From JAWLBM01 sp041687675 (GTDB lineage: Bacteria > Pseudomonadota > Alphaproteobacteria > Rhizobiales > Pleomorphomonadaceae), in contig JAWLBM010000003.1 of the NCBI GenBank assembly GCA_041687675.1, forward strand, positions 153,858 to 217,857: a stretch of 64,000 bases of DNA. Direction: 5' to 3'. The stretch's first letter is position 1. Each line of letters begins with the position of its first letter. The position numbers and the translations under genes were made by a program. The notes beneath the pieces were generated by a model. It was not told the DNA's origin and did not search any database. It was given only the letters and a program-made list of their open reading frames with translations. Below are positions 1 to 8,908 of the stretch, one piece after another.

Positions 1-193
1 CCCCGGGCGGGGCGGAAGCCGCGGTGGCGACGTCGCGCCGCAGCGCCTCGGCGAGGCGGCCGAGGGCGGCCGCATCGAGCGATCCGGCTTCGCCCGCCGC
101 GGGCGCCTGGGCCCCGGCGGGCGGCGCGAGGGAGGCGAGCACCGCCGAGGCGGCGAACAGGCAGACGGCGGCTGCGGCGATCCTCTGCCTCAT
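1..193 (-). CDS. Secreted protein of the alginate operon, N-terminus only
   Basis: The first 64 codons are present and the rest runs off the left edge. The frame opens with MRQRIAAAAVCLFAASAVLA and a hydrophobic core ending near PAGAQA, a clear Sec signal peptide, so the product should be periplasmic or outer-membrane. Its ATG at 193 overlaps the TGA of the upstream Alg44-like gene by 4 bases (ATGA), so it is probably translationally coupled and the last visible gene of the algD operon. The position would suit a periplasmic alginate-export or modification factor, but too little is visible to name the family. Confidence 0.6.
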   Translation of the reverse strand, partial: MRQRIAAAAVCLFAASAVLASLAPPAGAQAPAAGEAGSLDAAALGRLAEALRRDVATAASAPPG

Positions 194-1194
194 GGCCGCG
201 CCTCCGGGCCGGTGCCGCCGAGGAGTCCGCCGAGGTCGGCGGCGAAGCGCACGCGGACCGGCTCGCCGATCCGCGGCTCCAGCCCGTCTCCAGCCTCGAT
301 CCTGACGTCGACGCGCGCCGAACTCCCTCCGGCCTTGACCGGCAGGACGTCCTCGGGGCCGACGGCGGCGCGGCGGACCGACCCGTCCGCGAAGGTCATC
401 TCCGCGACGAAGCCGCCGGCGAGCCGGACCGCATCGTCGGTCCGGATCCGCGCGAGCACATGCACCGGCTCCCCCGCCGGGCTGACGATCATCACCGGGT
501 CGCCGGAGGCCACGTTGTCGCCGCCGCGGACGAGCACGGCCGCGACCCGCCCCGCCACCGGCGCGAGGAAGGGCTGCTCGTAGCCGCTGCGGGTCCGCAC
601 GCCGGCGACCGGCTCGCCGGCCTCGACGTCCTGCCGGCCGGTGATGAAGACGATCCGTCCGGACTTGTCCGCCAGCACCACCTCGCCGCCGGCGGCCACC
701 CGCGCGATGTCGGCCGGAAAGCCGAGGAGGCGCGCTTCGAGTGCGCCGAGGGAGATCGCCCCGAAGGCGATCGAGGCGGCGGCGAAGACGGCGACCAGCC
801 GGCGGTCGCGGCGGGCGGGCGGCCGGCGGCGCGGCGCGGCCTCCGCCTCGAGCCCCAGCGCGGGGCGGAAGCGCTCCCGGCCGCGGCCGACGCTGAGCCC
901 GCCGAGGACGGTGATGGCGTTGCGGGGGGCGACGACCCGGTAGCCGACGCCGGCCCGGCCCGGCTCGGCGTGCTCCATCGGCGCCAGCACGACGTCGATG
1001 TCGGCGCCCACCGCCCCCTGGCGGAAGCCGAGCCGGGCGGCGCCGTCGGGCGCAAGGGGCAGGGCCGTCTCGAGAAAGACGGAGCCACGCCCGAACCCCA
1101 CGATCCTCGCCTCGGCGCCGCCGCCGAGGGCGACCAGGCGGATCGGGTCTTCGCGGGGGGCGCCGGTCGGGCGCTGTGGCTGTCCGGTCCGCAT
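190..1194 (-). CDS. Alg44-like inner-membrane protein with degenerate or absent PilZ motif
   Basis: The 334-residue protein has the Alg44 layout: an N-terminal beta-rich domain (about 18-100), one membrane span (about 133-151) and a periplasmic HlyD/biotinyl-lipoyl-like domain (about 165-334). It starts at an ATG preceded by GGAGGAGAA, 26 bases after the stop of alg44, so both are in one operon. Unlike its neighbour, the N-terminal domain shows no RxxxR and no D/NxSxxG, the residues with which PilZ domains hold c-di-GMP. I infer a paralogue or diverged partner of Alg44 acting as a structural subunit of the polymerase/secretion complex; a general membrane-fusion-type protein is the alternative. 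Confidence 0.7.
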   Translation of the reverse strand: MRTGQPQRPTGAPREDPIRLVALGGGAEARIVGFGRGSVFLETALPLAPDGAARLGFRQGAVGADIDVVLAPMEHAEPGRAGVGYRVVAPRNAITVLGGLSVGRGRERFRPALGLEAEAAPRRRPPARRDRRLVAVFAAASIAFGAISLGALEARLLGFPADIARVAAGGEVVLADKSGRIVFITGRQDVEAGEPVAGVRTRSGYEQPFLAPVAGRVAAVLVRGGDNVASGDPVMIVSPAGEPVHVLARIRTDDAVRLAGGFVAEMTFADGSVRRAAVGPEDVLPVKAGGSSARVDVRIEAGDGLEPRIGEPVRVRFAADLGGLLGGTGPEARP

Positions 1195-1220
1195 CGTGTT
1201 CTCCTCCGCCCGTTCGCAGG

Positions 1221-2297
1221 TCACGGCGCCGGCCCGTCGGACGACGCGGCGGTCGGGGTCCGCAGGCCGGACGTGTCGAAGCTCACGCTCACCGGCTGGC
1301 CGATCGCCTCCGGCCCGAGCACGCGGCCGGGGTCGAGTTCGACCAGCGCATGGGCGCCGGGATTGCCGGCGCCGAGCAGGGCGGGCTGGAAGCGGATGCG
1401 GTCGACCGTCGTCTCGACGCCGTCGAGGTAGCGGATGCGGGCGACGGTGCCGGGTCCCAGCCGGTCGATGTCGTCGAAGGCGAGGGCGGCCGTCACCGCG
1501 GGCCGGCTGTCGGGCGCGACCAGGGTCATGACCGTCTGTCCGGCGCGCACCACGGCCCCCTCGGACACCTCGGCGGCGAGGATCCGGCAGTCGCAGGGGC
1601 TTTCGACCGGCGTCTCGACGCCGTCGGCGCCGGTCACCGTGAAGGCGACGTCGCCCGCGGCGATCCCGCCGCCGGCGGCGAGGCCGCTGATCCGGCCGTC
1701 GATGCCCGGGGCCAGCACCAGGGTATCCCCTGTCACCGAGGCCATCGCCGGACGCACCACGAAGAGCCGGTCGTAGACGTTGGCGCCGACGAAGCCGACG
1801 ATGCCGGCGAAGACCGCGGCGATGATCCCGTAGGAGACGGCGCGGGCGGCGATCCGCCTCGCCCGACGGCCCGGCGTCTCGGGCGCGACCTCGGCCTTGC
1901 GGCGGGCCGGGGCGCGGTTGTCGCGCGCGACCACCTCGAGCACGTCGCCGCCGTCGATCACGTCGCCGGCGAGGTGGGCGTCGACCACGAACTGGAGGAG
2001 GGCGACCTGCTCGTCGGTGACGTCGACGAAGCGGAAGCCGGCGCGCCGGGTCTGCCGGCTGACGTGGCGGATCTCGCCGGTCAGCCCGACGGCGAGGGTG
2101 AACCCGCGGAAGGGGAACTCCAGCAGCAGCGGGTGGACCGATCCGACGCCGATGTCGATCTCGACGCCCTCGATGCCGACCCCGGCGACCGACCAGTCCA
2201 CGGCCCGGTGCGCCCGGCCGGCGAAGGTGACGTCGAGCGGCAGCTTGTAGCGCGTGTGCTGGCGCTGGACGAAGGCTTCGTGCACGAGTGCGCTCAT
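1221..2297 (-). CDS. alg44: Alg44, c-di-GMP-binding alginate polymerisation protein
   Basis: Alg44 works with the synthase Alg8 in the inner membrane and switches alginate polymerisation on when it binds c-di-GMP. The 358-residue product has an N-terminal PilZ domain with R12-x3-R16 (in QRQHTRYK) and D34-W-S36-V-A-G39, the two ligand motifs. One membrane span follows (about 154-173), then a periplasmic HlyD-like beta-barrel/lipoyl region to the C-terminus. The start has AAGGAT 7 bases upstream. It lies 33 bases after alg8 and is followed by a second Alg44-like gene. Size (P. aeruginosa Alg44 is close to 390 residues), domain order and neighbours all agree. Confidence 0.9.
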   Translation of the reverse strand: MSALVHEAFVQRQHTRYKLPLDVTFAGRAHRAVDWSVAGVGIEGVEIDIGVGSVHPLLLEFPFRGFTLAVGLTGEIRHVSRQTRRAGFRFVDVTDEQVALLQFVVDAHLAGDVIDGGDVLEVVARDNRAPARRKAEVAPETPGRRARRIAARAVSYGIIAAVFAGIVGFVGANVYDRLFVVRPAMASVTGDTLVLAPGIDGRISGLAAGGGIAAGDVAFTVTGADGVETPVESPCDCRILAAEVSEGAVVRAGQTVMTLVAPDSRPAVTAALAFDDIDRLGPGTVARIRYLDGVETTVDRIRFQPALLGAGNPGAHALVELDPGRVLGPEAIGQPVSVSFDTSGLRTPTAASSDGPAP

Positions 2298-2330
2298 CTT
2301 GGATCCTTGCAGGGCTCGAGGTTCGTCGCG

Positions 2331-3845
2331 TCAGCGCAGGCTCAGCACCCCGGCCGACATCGACACCGCGGTCATGAACAGGGACGCCGCGAACAGCGTC
2401 ATGAGGCTGGAGGAGAGGGCGGTGAGCTGCAGCCGCCAGGCGGGGCCGTCGCGCCTTGAGACGGTGTTCTGTCGCGTCCACTTCTGCCGGTCGAGCCGGA
2501 AGAAGATGTAGACCTTCATGAGCGATCCGAAGATCTGGTTGAAGAAGATGAGGAAGGGGTAGGCCACCGAGACCCGCGGCCGGACGGACATCAGCACGAG
2601 CGTCATCGCGTAGCGGGACGACAGCACCCAGACCGCATAGAGGACGCCCGCGAAGGGATCGACGAACAGGGTGCCGACCAGCGCGAAGGCGATGCCGGTG
2701 AGGCAGGTCCACATCGACACCCGCTGGTCGATGATCGCCCACCAGGTGAACAGGCCGATCCGCTCCGGCCCGAGCGCGATCGCCCGGCCGTTGGTCCTCA
2801 GCATGTTGCCGAACCAGCGCACCATCAGCATGGCAGCGCTGCGCACGAAGCCCGGCGCGGGCGGCTGCTCGACCGTCACGACGACCACGTCGGGCACGTA
2901 GAGCATGCGGTAGCCGCGCTTCAGCAGAAAGAACCAGGAGGACTTGTCGTCGCCGGTCAGGAACTTCACGCGGCCGAGCCGCCAGTGCTCGATCGAATCC
3001 TCCTCGACATGGGAGACGAAGGCCTCGTCGCAGGCGATGCGGGCGCGGAACATCGACATGCGCCCGGTCAGCGTCAGCACCCGGCCCGACAGGCCCATCG
3101 AGCACATCAGGATCTGGCGCTGGGCGAAGCGCAGCGAGTACCACTCGCGGAAGATCTCCCGCCCCTCCACCTCGCAACTCTCGTCCGTGGTCAGGGCGCC
3201 GACGTCCGGCGAGAGCGCGAAGAAGGGCGCGCAGCGCTCGACCAGGTCGGGCGGCACGATGCTGTCGCCGTCGATCACCGCGACGGTGTCGTTCGGGCCG
3301 GGCTCCCGCGCCGCGATGGCGCGGAAGCCGTGGGCGAGGGCGTCGCGCTTGCCGGACCCGGCGATGCGCACGACCACGAGGTGCACGTTGCGGTCGGCCC
3401 GCTCCCCGGCGACGAAGCCGAACAGGCGGCGGATCAGCCGCTCGTCGCCCATCTCGACGATGGAGGCGACGACCGTGGCGCCGGCGGGCGCGGCGAGCGC
3501 GGCCTCGAAGGCGGCGCGGTAGACGCGCGTGGTGGTGCGGGCGTCGATCCGGAAGCTGGTGACGAGCAGGAAGGCGTGCCCGACCCCGTCCGGCGCGTCG
3601 CCCGCGCGCCGCCGCATCGCCGGGAAGGCGACCTTGCGGTACCAGAGCGAGCGCGCGAAGTGGGTGAGGCCCCAGCCGTAGCGCCAGAGCCCGATGGTGC
3701 CGATGGCGAGCACCGCGCCGCGGTGCTCGGCCATCCACGCCTCGGCCGGGAGAGCCAGGACGAGCGCGGTCAGCCCGGTGAGGTAGGCCGCGTGCGCCCA
3801 GACGCTCTCCAGGGGATCACCAGCAGATGCCCTGGTAGTTGCCAT
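2331..3845 (-). CDS. alg8: Alg8, mannuronan synthase (family 2 glycosyltransferase)
   Basis: Alg8 polymerises GDP-mannuronate into polymannuronate at the inner membrane. The 504-residue product has two N-terminal membrane spans (about 16-35 and 42-60), a cytosolic GT-A domain with SGKRDAL (164-170), D192-G-D194 as the DXD metal/nucleotide motif, and TGDDKSSW (297-304) in the acceptor/catalytic position. Several membrane helices follow (from about 365). The chosen ATG overlaps the end of algD by 29 bases, consistent with coupling; no later start keeps the first membrane helix. Order algD-alg8-alg44 matches the pseudomonad alginate operon. Confidence 0.92.
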   Translation of the reverse strand: MATTRASAGDPLESVWAHAAYLTGLTALVLALPAEAWMAEHRGAVLAIGTIGLWRYGWGLTHFARSLWYRKVAFPAMRRRAGDAPDGVGHAFLLVTSFRIDARTTTRVYRAAFEAALAAPAGATVVASIVEMGDERLIRRLFGFVAGERADRNVHLVVVRIAGSGKRDALAHGFRAIAAREPGPNDTVAVIDGDSIVPPDLVERCAPFFALSPDVGALTTDESCEVEGREIFREWYSLRFAQRQILMCSMGLSGRVLTLTGRMSMFRARIACDEAFVSHVEEDSIEHWRLGRVKFLTGDDKSSWFFLLKRGYRMLYVPDVVVVTVEQPPAPGFVRSAAMLMVRWFGNMLRTNGRAIALGPERIGLFTWWAIIDQRVSMWTCLTGIAFALVGTLFVDPFAGVLYAVWVLSSRYAMTLVLMSVRPRVSVAYPFLIFFNQIFGSLMKVYIFFRLDRQKWTRQNTVSRRDGPAWRLQLTALSSSLMTLFAASLFMTAVSMSAGVLSLR

Positions 3846-5127
3846 TGAGCCGCTCCATGCCCGGAATGCGCACCAGGTCGACGACCTTGATGTCCTCGTG
3901 CACCTTCTCGAGGATGCGCGAGGAGGCCCTCTGGCGGTCGCTGCCGATCACAACGGTGTCGGCGCGCGACAGCATCTGCTCGATGTCGTCGGTGACGAAG
4001 GCGTGGAGGTGGGCGATGGTGGAGCGGGTGTAGCTGTTGCCGACCGACTTCTTGATGGTCGGGTCGTAGATGGTGATGTCGTAGCCCTTGCCGTAGAGCT
4101 GCTCGGCGAGGGAGACGAGCGGGCTCTCGCGGACGTCGTCGGTGTCCGGCTTGAAGGTCAGGCCGACCAGCCCGATCTTGCGGCGGCCGCTCTGCTCGAC
4201 CATCCGCAGCGCCTTGTCGAGCTGGATCTCGTTGGCCTCCAGCGCGGCGTCGAGGACGGGCGTGCCGAGGTCGTGCTCGCGCGCCTTGTAGCGCAGCGCC
4301 CGGAGGTCCTTGGGCAGGCACGAGCCGCCGAAGGCGAAGCCGGGCTTCATGTAGGCGGAGGACATGTTGAGCCGCTTGTCGGCGCAGAGGATGTCCATCA
4401 CCTCGTGGCCGTCGATTCCCACCGCCTTGCAGATGTTGCCGATCTCGTTGGCGAAGGAGATCTTCAGCGCGTGCCAGCAGTTGTTGGTGTACTTGACGGC
4501 CTCCGCAGTCCGCACCGTGGTGAGGATCGGCTTGGCCGGCAGGTGCGCGCAGAGCGCCTCGAGCCGGTCCATGGTGGTCTCGTCGTCCTGGTAGCGGCCG
4601 AAGACGATCGCGCCGGGCGAGTAGTGGTCCTTGATCGCGTTGCCCTCGCGCAGGAACTCCGGGTAGTAGCCGACGCCGAAATCCCTGCCGGCGACCTTGC
4701 CGGAGACCTTCTCGAGCGTCGGGATGACGATGCGCTCCATCGTCCCCGGCAGGATGGTCGAGCGCATCACCACCGAATGGAACGCGTCCTTGCCGGCGAT
4801 CGCCGCGCCGATCGCCTCGGCCGCCGCCACCACGTAGGTCGTGTCGATCGAGCCGTTCGGCCGGCTCGGGGTGCCCACGCAGACCAGGGAGACATCGCTG
4901 GCGTGCACCGCCTCCGCCGTGTCGGATGTGGCGCGAAGCCCGCCGCTGGCGACCGCGGAGGCGGTGAGTTCGTCGAGGCCCGGCTCGACGATGGGCGAGC
5001 GTCCCGCATTGAGTCCGTCGACCTTGGCGAGGTTCGTGTCCATCGCCACCACCTCGTGGCCGTCCGCCGCGATGCAGGCGGCCGAGACGGCACCCACATA
5101 CCCGATACCGAATATGCTGATCTTCAT
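3817..5127 (-). CDS. algD: AlgD, GDP-mannose 6-dehydrogenase
   Basis: AlgD oxidises GDP-mannose to GDP-mannuronate with two NAD+, the committed step of alginate synthesis in the cytosol. The product is 436 residues, the same length as the Pseudomonas enzyme. It begins with a Rossmann motif (MKISIFGIGYVG), carries the central KYTNN helix (K212) and the catalytic cysteine C270 in FGGSCLPKDLRAL, and ends with the UDP/GDP-sugar-binding C-terminal domain. AGGGGG sits 5 bases before the ATG. As first gene of the minus-strand operon it follows a long intergenic region, so expression is probably set there. Confidence 0.94.
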   Translation of the reverse strand: MKISIFGIGYVGAVSAACIAADGHEVVAMDTNLAKVDGLNAGRSPIVEPGLDELTASAVASGGLRATSDTAEAVHASDVSLVCVGTPSRPNGSIDTTYVVAAAEAIGAAIAGKDAFHSVVMRSTILPGTMERIVIPTLEKVSGKVAGRDFGVGYYPEFLREGNAIKDHYSPGAIVFGRYQDDETTMDRLEALCAHLPAKPILTTVRTAEAVKYTNNCWHALKISFANEIGNICKAVGIDGHEVMDILCADKRLNMSSAYMKPGFAFGGSCLPKDLRALRYKAREHDLGTPVLDAALEANEIQLDKALRMVEQSGRRKIGLVGLTFKPDTDDVRESPLVSLAEQLYGKGYDITIYDPTIKKSVGNSYTRSTIAHLHAFVTDDIEQMLSRADTVVIGSDRQRASSRILEKVHEDIKVVDLVRIPGMERLNGNYQGICW

Positions 5128-6177
5128 GGAACCCCCTGCCAGCAGCGCACCGGCCGATCCGGCGCCGTCGACAGGAAGGCTAGGCCCGGACCCCCTTCCG
5201 ACTCAAGTATACCGGCGGAGAATACATGCAGCAATATTGAGCATGAACGTAATTTGCGTCTATATTCAGAAACATTTGGATAATAAATGGTTTTTTAAGC
5301 ACCAGGATAAAGTTATGATCCCATAAAATTCTTCGGTTTAGCGATATCGGTGTGGGTTGCTGGCAGCCGGGCGTCGGCAGCAGGCGGGTTCCTCTGTCGG
5401 TGCTGCCGTTCATACTGCGCAAACCACAGGTCCGCGCCGGCCATGTTGCACCGCGATGACAATGGTTACCGGATCTGTACCGGATTCGCGGAGTCGCGGC
5501 AGTCATTCGGTTCGATCACATACAAATCAAGGGTTGTATACTCGGCGACGCCTCAAAAACAGGCAGCCGAATCGTGGCGGAAACGGGGCGGATCGGATTC
5601 GCGCCGACCCGATTGTCGGACATGTACACCGGGGCAACAGCCTCCGGCGGGCGGAGTTCAATTCAATTTGTATGGTAGTTTCGAAGCAACTTGGAGCAGT
5701 TCGGCGACTTCTTCCTCCGCCGCAGCGCTCTGTCCGGCATCGACCACGCCATCGGCAGCCGTCGCCTGGCCATGCACCCATGAAGTGTGGACAGCGACTG
5801 CCCACGAGGACCGAAGGCCGGATGCGGTTCGGCCGGGGCGGCGGGCGGTTGAAGGTCCGGACCTGCGCCGGCGGGACGCGGCGGGGGGCCCCGATCGGCG
5901 TTCGATCCAATTCGACGGGTGTTCCGAACCGTTCGGCAACCCTCCCGCACGATCGGCCGAAAACTTTGCGCCGGTGTCGTGCCTGGGAGTTCTACTTCGG
6001 AATATCATTCGCGCGTCCGGCATCGGCGCGGAGTCGATCGACGGGAGAGCGGGGCGCGGCCGCGGCCAGCGGACCGCAGGCCCGGCGCCAGGGAAAGCCG
6101 GGAACGGGCAAGGACCACGACCGACACGGGAGACGGGCGCCGGACGGCCGGCGCCCCTGCGACGGAGTGGACGATCC
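5128..6177. other. 1 kb divergent intergenic region with AT-rich stretch
   Basis: This non-coding region separates the algD operon (leftward) from the AlgK/AlgL operon (rightward). Positions about 5205-5345 are conspicuously AT-rich (runs such as TTTTTTAA and ATAATAAAT) in otherwise very GC-rich DNA. Regulatory use is likely: local melting, or a target for a nucleoid or MucR/Ros-type silencer. From about 5350 to 6177 composition returns to normal and no convincing reading frame was seen; ATG-led frames there lack ribosome sites and recognisable domains. Confidence 0.6.
5206..5234 (-). promoter_or_regulatory. Putative sigma-70-type promoter of the algD operon
   Basis: On the minus strand TTGCTG (5234-5229) and TATACT (5211-5206) are separated by exactly 17 bases. 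The -10 matches five of six consensus bases; the -35 matches only TTG. It would start transcription about 70 bases before the algD ATG. It sits at the edge of the AT-rich stretch, as expected of a promoter. I did not find an AlgU-type (GAACTT/TCTGA) or sigma-54-type signal here. Confidence 0.4.
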
Positions 6178-6423
6178 ATGGAAACGAGTGCGCGCGCATT
6201 GACGGAAACGGAATGGCGGGTCCTCCTCGACATCGGGGCCTTCGACGTCGGCTGGATACGCATGGACGCGGAGACGCTGGAGCGGCTCGCGGCGGTCGGC
6301 CTCGTGGACCTGGGGCCCGGCAAGCGCCCCCGGCTGACCTGGACGGGCCGCGAATTCGTCGAGCTGCGCCTCAGCGGCCTTTTCCACATGGTCGGCGGCC
6401 CGGCGCAGGGCGCAGTGCCATGA
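6178..6423 (+). CDS. Small protein (81 aa) coupled to the AlgK-like gene
   Basis: I do not recognise a named family. The protein (METSARALTETEWRVLLDIG...) is soluble, acidic-basic mixed and alpha-helical, ending in a short GLVDLGPGKRPRLTWTGREF segment that resembles the recognition helix and wing of small winged-helix proteins. It has no signal peptide. Its TGA overlaps the ATG of the next gene (ATGA), so it is probably the first gene of the AlgK/AlgL operon and translationally coupled to it. A regulatory role is possible but is only inference from the wing-like tail and position. The start is not well marked by a ribosome site. Confidence 0.5.
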   Translation: METSARALTETEWRVLLDIGAFDVGWIRMDAETLERLAAVGLVDLGPGKRPRLTWTGREFVELRLSGLFHMVGGPAQGAVP

Positions 6424-7823
6424 AGCGGCGCGTGGCGGTCGCGGCGGCGGCGATGCTGGTCATGGCCCAGCCGGCGGGCGCGGTCGGGCAGTCGCGCTTT
6501 CCCGGCGAGAACGAACTCGTCCGCGGGCGCTGGCACGAGGATCGGGGCGACCTCGGCACGGCCCGGTCGATCTACGAGGGCATCATCCTGCGCCGCCTCT
6601 CCGAGCGTGCGGCCCGCGCCGCGGGCGACCGCCTTGTCGGGATCGCCCGTCGCTCGGGCGACGTCGGTCTCGAGATGCGCTGGCTCGAGGCGCTCGCCGC
6701 GGCGGGCGAGGCGAACCGCTTCGCCGAGCTTGCGAGCCGCGCCCGCGAGACCGGCGTGCTGCCGCCCGCCTTCCGGCAGATGGCGACGGGCTACGAGGCG
6801 GCGGCGCTGGAGTATCCCTCCGCGGGCCTTGCGATCTTCCTCGCCGAGCGTGCCGAGGCCGGCGAACTTGCCGCGACCGGCGTCATCAACCCCGGCGCGC
6901 TGTTCTGGTGGCGCCTGGCGCTGTCGCGCGGGTCCATCGGGGCGGTCGAGCCCGCCGCCGCCGCCCTCGCGCGGGAAGGCCGGACCGGCGAGGCGGCGGC
7001 GCTGATCGTCGCCCACGACCCGCTGCGGCTGGCTGACCGGATCGACAGGCTGGCGCGCGACCTCGCCCTCGGCCGGGCCGGCGCCGCGGCCGAGCGCGCG
7101 GGCGCGGCGGCGCTCCTCGACTACCTGCCGGCGCCCGTCGCGGCAGAAACGGCGGCGAAGCTCACCCGCGAGGCGGGGGCGGCCGGGGACATCGACGGCG
7201 CGCTGTTCTGGCTCGCCCGCTCCGGACCCGGGGCGACCGGCGCCGGCCTGCTCGCCCGCCTCCACGGCGCGGCCCGCGGCGAGGCGGCGAAGGCGAGGAT
7301 CCTCGGCGAACTGGAAGCCCGGGCGGCCGCCGGCGATACGGAGGCGGCGGCGGCCGCCGCCCGGATCCGGCTCGAGGCGGGCGGCGCGCCCGACGCCGAC
7401 ACGGTCGGCTTCCTGCTCGTCGCCGCCTCCGCCGGCGAAGCGGGCGCGGCCGACCGGCTGGTCGGGCTCGTCGGCCGCCTCGCGCCCGGCGCTCCCGGGA
7501 CCGCGGCGGCGCTCGCGGTGGTCGAAAGGGCGGCCGGCGAGGGCGATGCGGTCGCCATGACGGTGCTGGCGCGGCTCGCCGCGACCGGCGGCCCCGTGGT
7601 GGTCGACGCCGACGCGAGCCGTCGCTGGTATCGGCTCGCCGCCGAGGCGGGAAGCGCCGAGGCCCAGTACCGGACCGGGCTCTCGATGAGCCTAGACCCG
7701 GCGGCGGACCCGGCCGCCTCGCGCGGCTGGCTCGCCCGCGCCGCCGGCCAGGGCTATGCACCCGCGGTCGCGGCCATCGCCGGCCTCGATGCGTCGGATC
7801 CGGCCGGGCAGGCCTCGCCGTGA
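6420..7823 (+). CDS. algK: AlgK-like periplasmic Sel1/TPR repeat protein
   Basis: AlgK is the periplasmic scaffold that connects the alginate polymerase to the outer-membrane exporter. This 467-residue product has a signal peptide (about 1-23, ending AGA) and is otherwise alpha-helical repeats. The clearest are two C-terminal Sel1 units, RRWYRLAAEAGSAEAQYRTG and a following SRGWLARAAGQGYAPAVA. Length is near that of P. aeruginosa AlgK (475). It lacks the lipobox cysteine of pseudomonad AlgK, so outer-membrane anchoring must differ or be absent. The downstream lyase starts at a GTG overlapping its TGA. The AlgK name rests on repeats, size and neighbours rather than strong sequence motifs. Confidence 0.65.
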   Translation: MKRRVAVAAAAMLVMAQPAGAVGQSRFPGENELVRGRWHEDRGDLGTARSIYEGIILRRLSERAARAAGDRLVGIARRSGDVGLEMRWLEALAAAGEANRFAELASRARETGVLPPAFRQMATGYEAAALEYPSAGLAIFLAERAEAGELAATGVINPGALFWWRLALSRGSIGAVEPAAAALAREGRTGEAAALIVAHDPLRLADRIDRLARDLALGRAGAAAERAGAAALLDYLPAPVAAETAAKLTREAGAAGDIDGALFWLARSGPGATGAGLLARLHGAARGEAAKARILGELEARAAAGDTEAAAAAARIRLEAGGAPDADTVGFLLVAASAGEAGAADRLVGLVGRLAPGAPGTAAALAVVERAAGEGDAVAMTVLARLAATGGPVVVDADASRRWYRLAAEAGSAEAQYRTGLSMSLDPAADPAASRGWLARAAGQGYAPAVAAIAGLDASDPAGQASP

Positions 7824-8746
7824 CGCGCCGGCTCCCCCGCGCCACCATCGCCGCGGCGGCCGCCGTCGTCTGGCTCGCCGGCTCGGCCCCGACCGCCGCC
7901 GCCGGCCTCGGCCTCGAGGCGACCTGCGCCGGGATCTCCGGCCCGATGGCAATGCCGGCGACCTTCTCGAAATACGCCTGGAGCGACGACAGCCGCTCGG
8001 TCGCGGATCCGGCGGCCGCCTCCCGGCGGCAGCGGCAACTTGCCGACATCCGCGCCTTCGTCGCCGGGATCGGCGATCTCGCCTCCCGCTACCGCGCGGG
8101 CGGGGAGGAGGGGGGAGCCGCCGCCAGGTGTTTGATGATGCGGCTCGCGGAGTGGGCCGCGGCAGACGGGTTCCTGGGGCTTTCCACCGAGGACGCGTTC
8201 CTCAGCCGGGACGTGCTGGTGACCGACCTCGCCCGCGCCTATGCGGCCGTGGAGGCGGCGCCGGTCGAGGACGTCGACCGGGCGGCCGTGCGGGACTGGT
8301 TCGGCCGCATCGCCCGCGACACGATCGCCTTCTACGAGTTCGCCGCCGGTCCCCGCAGCCGGGCCAACAACCACCGCTACTGGGCCGGCGTCGCGGTCGG
8401 CACCATCGGCGCCGTCAACGGGGACGCGGTGCTGAGGCGCTGGGCCGTCGACACCCTTCGGATGGGCCTTTGCCAGGTGCGATCGGACGGTGCCCTGCCT
8501 CTGGAACTCGCCCGCGGCCGCCGCGCGCTCGAGTACCACGTCTATGCGCTGAGGGCCTTGACCGAACTCGCCGCCGTGGTGGGCGAGGCCGGCGCCGACG
8601 GGCTGGGCGGCTGCGAGGGCGGCATGGAGAGGCTGCGGCGGTTCGTCCTCGCCTGGGCGGCCGGGGACGCGCCGGACGGCGCGCCGCCCCAGGAGACCCT
8701 CCCCGGCGCCTCCCGCCGCTTCGTCGCGGAACTCCCGGGAAGCTGA
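7820..8746 (+). CDS. algL: AlgL-type periplasmic alginate lyase (PL5)
   Basis: PL5 lyases cleave polymannuronate by beta-elimination in the periplasm and clear polymer that escapes the export complex. The 308-residue product has a signal peptide (about 1-28). It carries the PL5 signature NNHRYWAG (183-190, with the catalytic Asn/His) and the second block DGALPLELARGRRALEYH (223-240) supplying the catalytic Arg and Tyr. It is somewhat shorter than Pseudomonas AlgL (367). Translation begins at a GTG whose last two bases overlap the TGA of the AlgK-like gene. Being in an alginate production locus argues for housekeeping rather than alginate feeding. Confidence 0.88.
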   Translation: MTRRLPRATIAAAAAVVWLAGSAPTAAAGLGLEATCAGISGPMAMPATFSKYAWSDDSRSVADPAAASRRQRQLADIRAFVAGIGDLASRYRAGGEEGGAAARCLMMRLAEWAAADGFLGLSTEDAFLSRDVLVTDLARAYAAVEAAPVEDVDRAAVRDWFGRIARDTIAFYEFAAGPRSRANNHRYWAGVAVGTIGAVNGDAVLRRWAVDTLRMGLCQVRSDGALPLELARGRRALEYHVYALRALTELAAVVGEAGADGLGGCEGGMERLRRFVLAWAAGDAPDGAPPQETLPGASRRFVAELPGS

Positions 8747-8908
8747 GGAACCGCCCGGTCTGCCGGACGGCAAGCAAGCGGCCCGCGGCGAAGTCGCCGG
8801 CAGCTACTCCATCCGGGACACGATCCATTAAGCCGGAGGAGCCGTTACCCGAGCCCTGATCAGGAGCGTGGACCCGGCGAGCGGTGCAGCACGTGACCAG
8901 TTCCTGAC

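Noticed and set aside
190..3738. Single very long minus-strand frame joining the Alg44-like gene to upstream sequence
   Set aside because: Only the last 334 codons are gene-like; the rest is an out-of-frame reading of alg44 and alg8.
5658..5790. Protein-like minus-strand tail ending AEEEVAELLQVASKLPYKLN
   Set aside because: It has no start or domain upstream and could be chance; too short to call a gene remnant.
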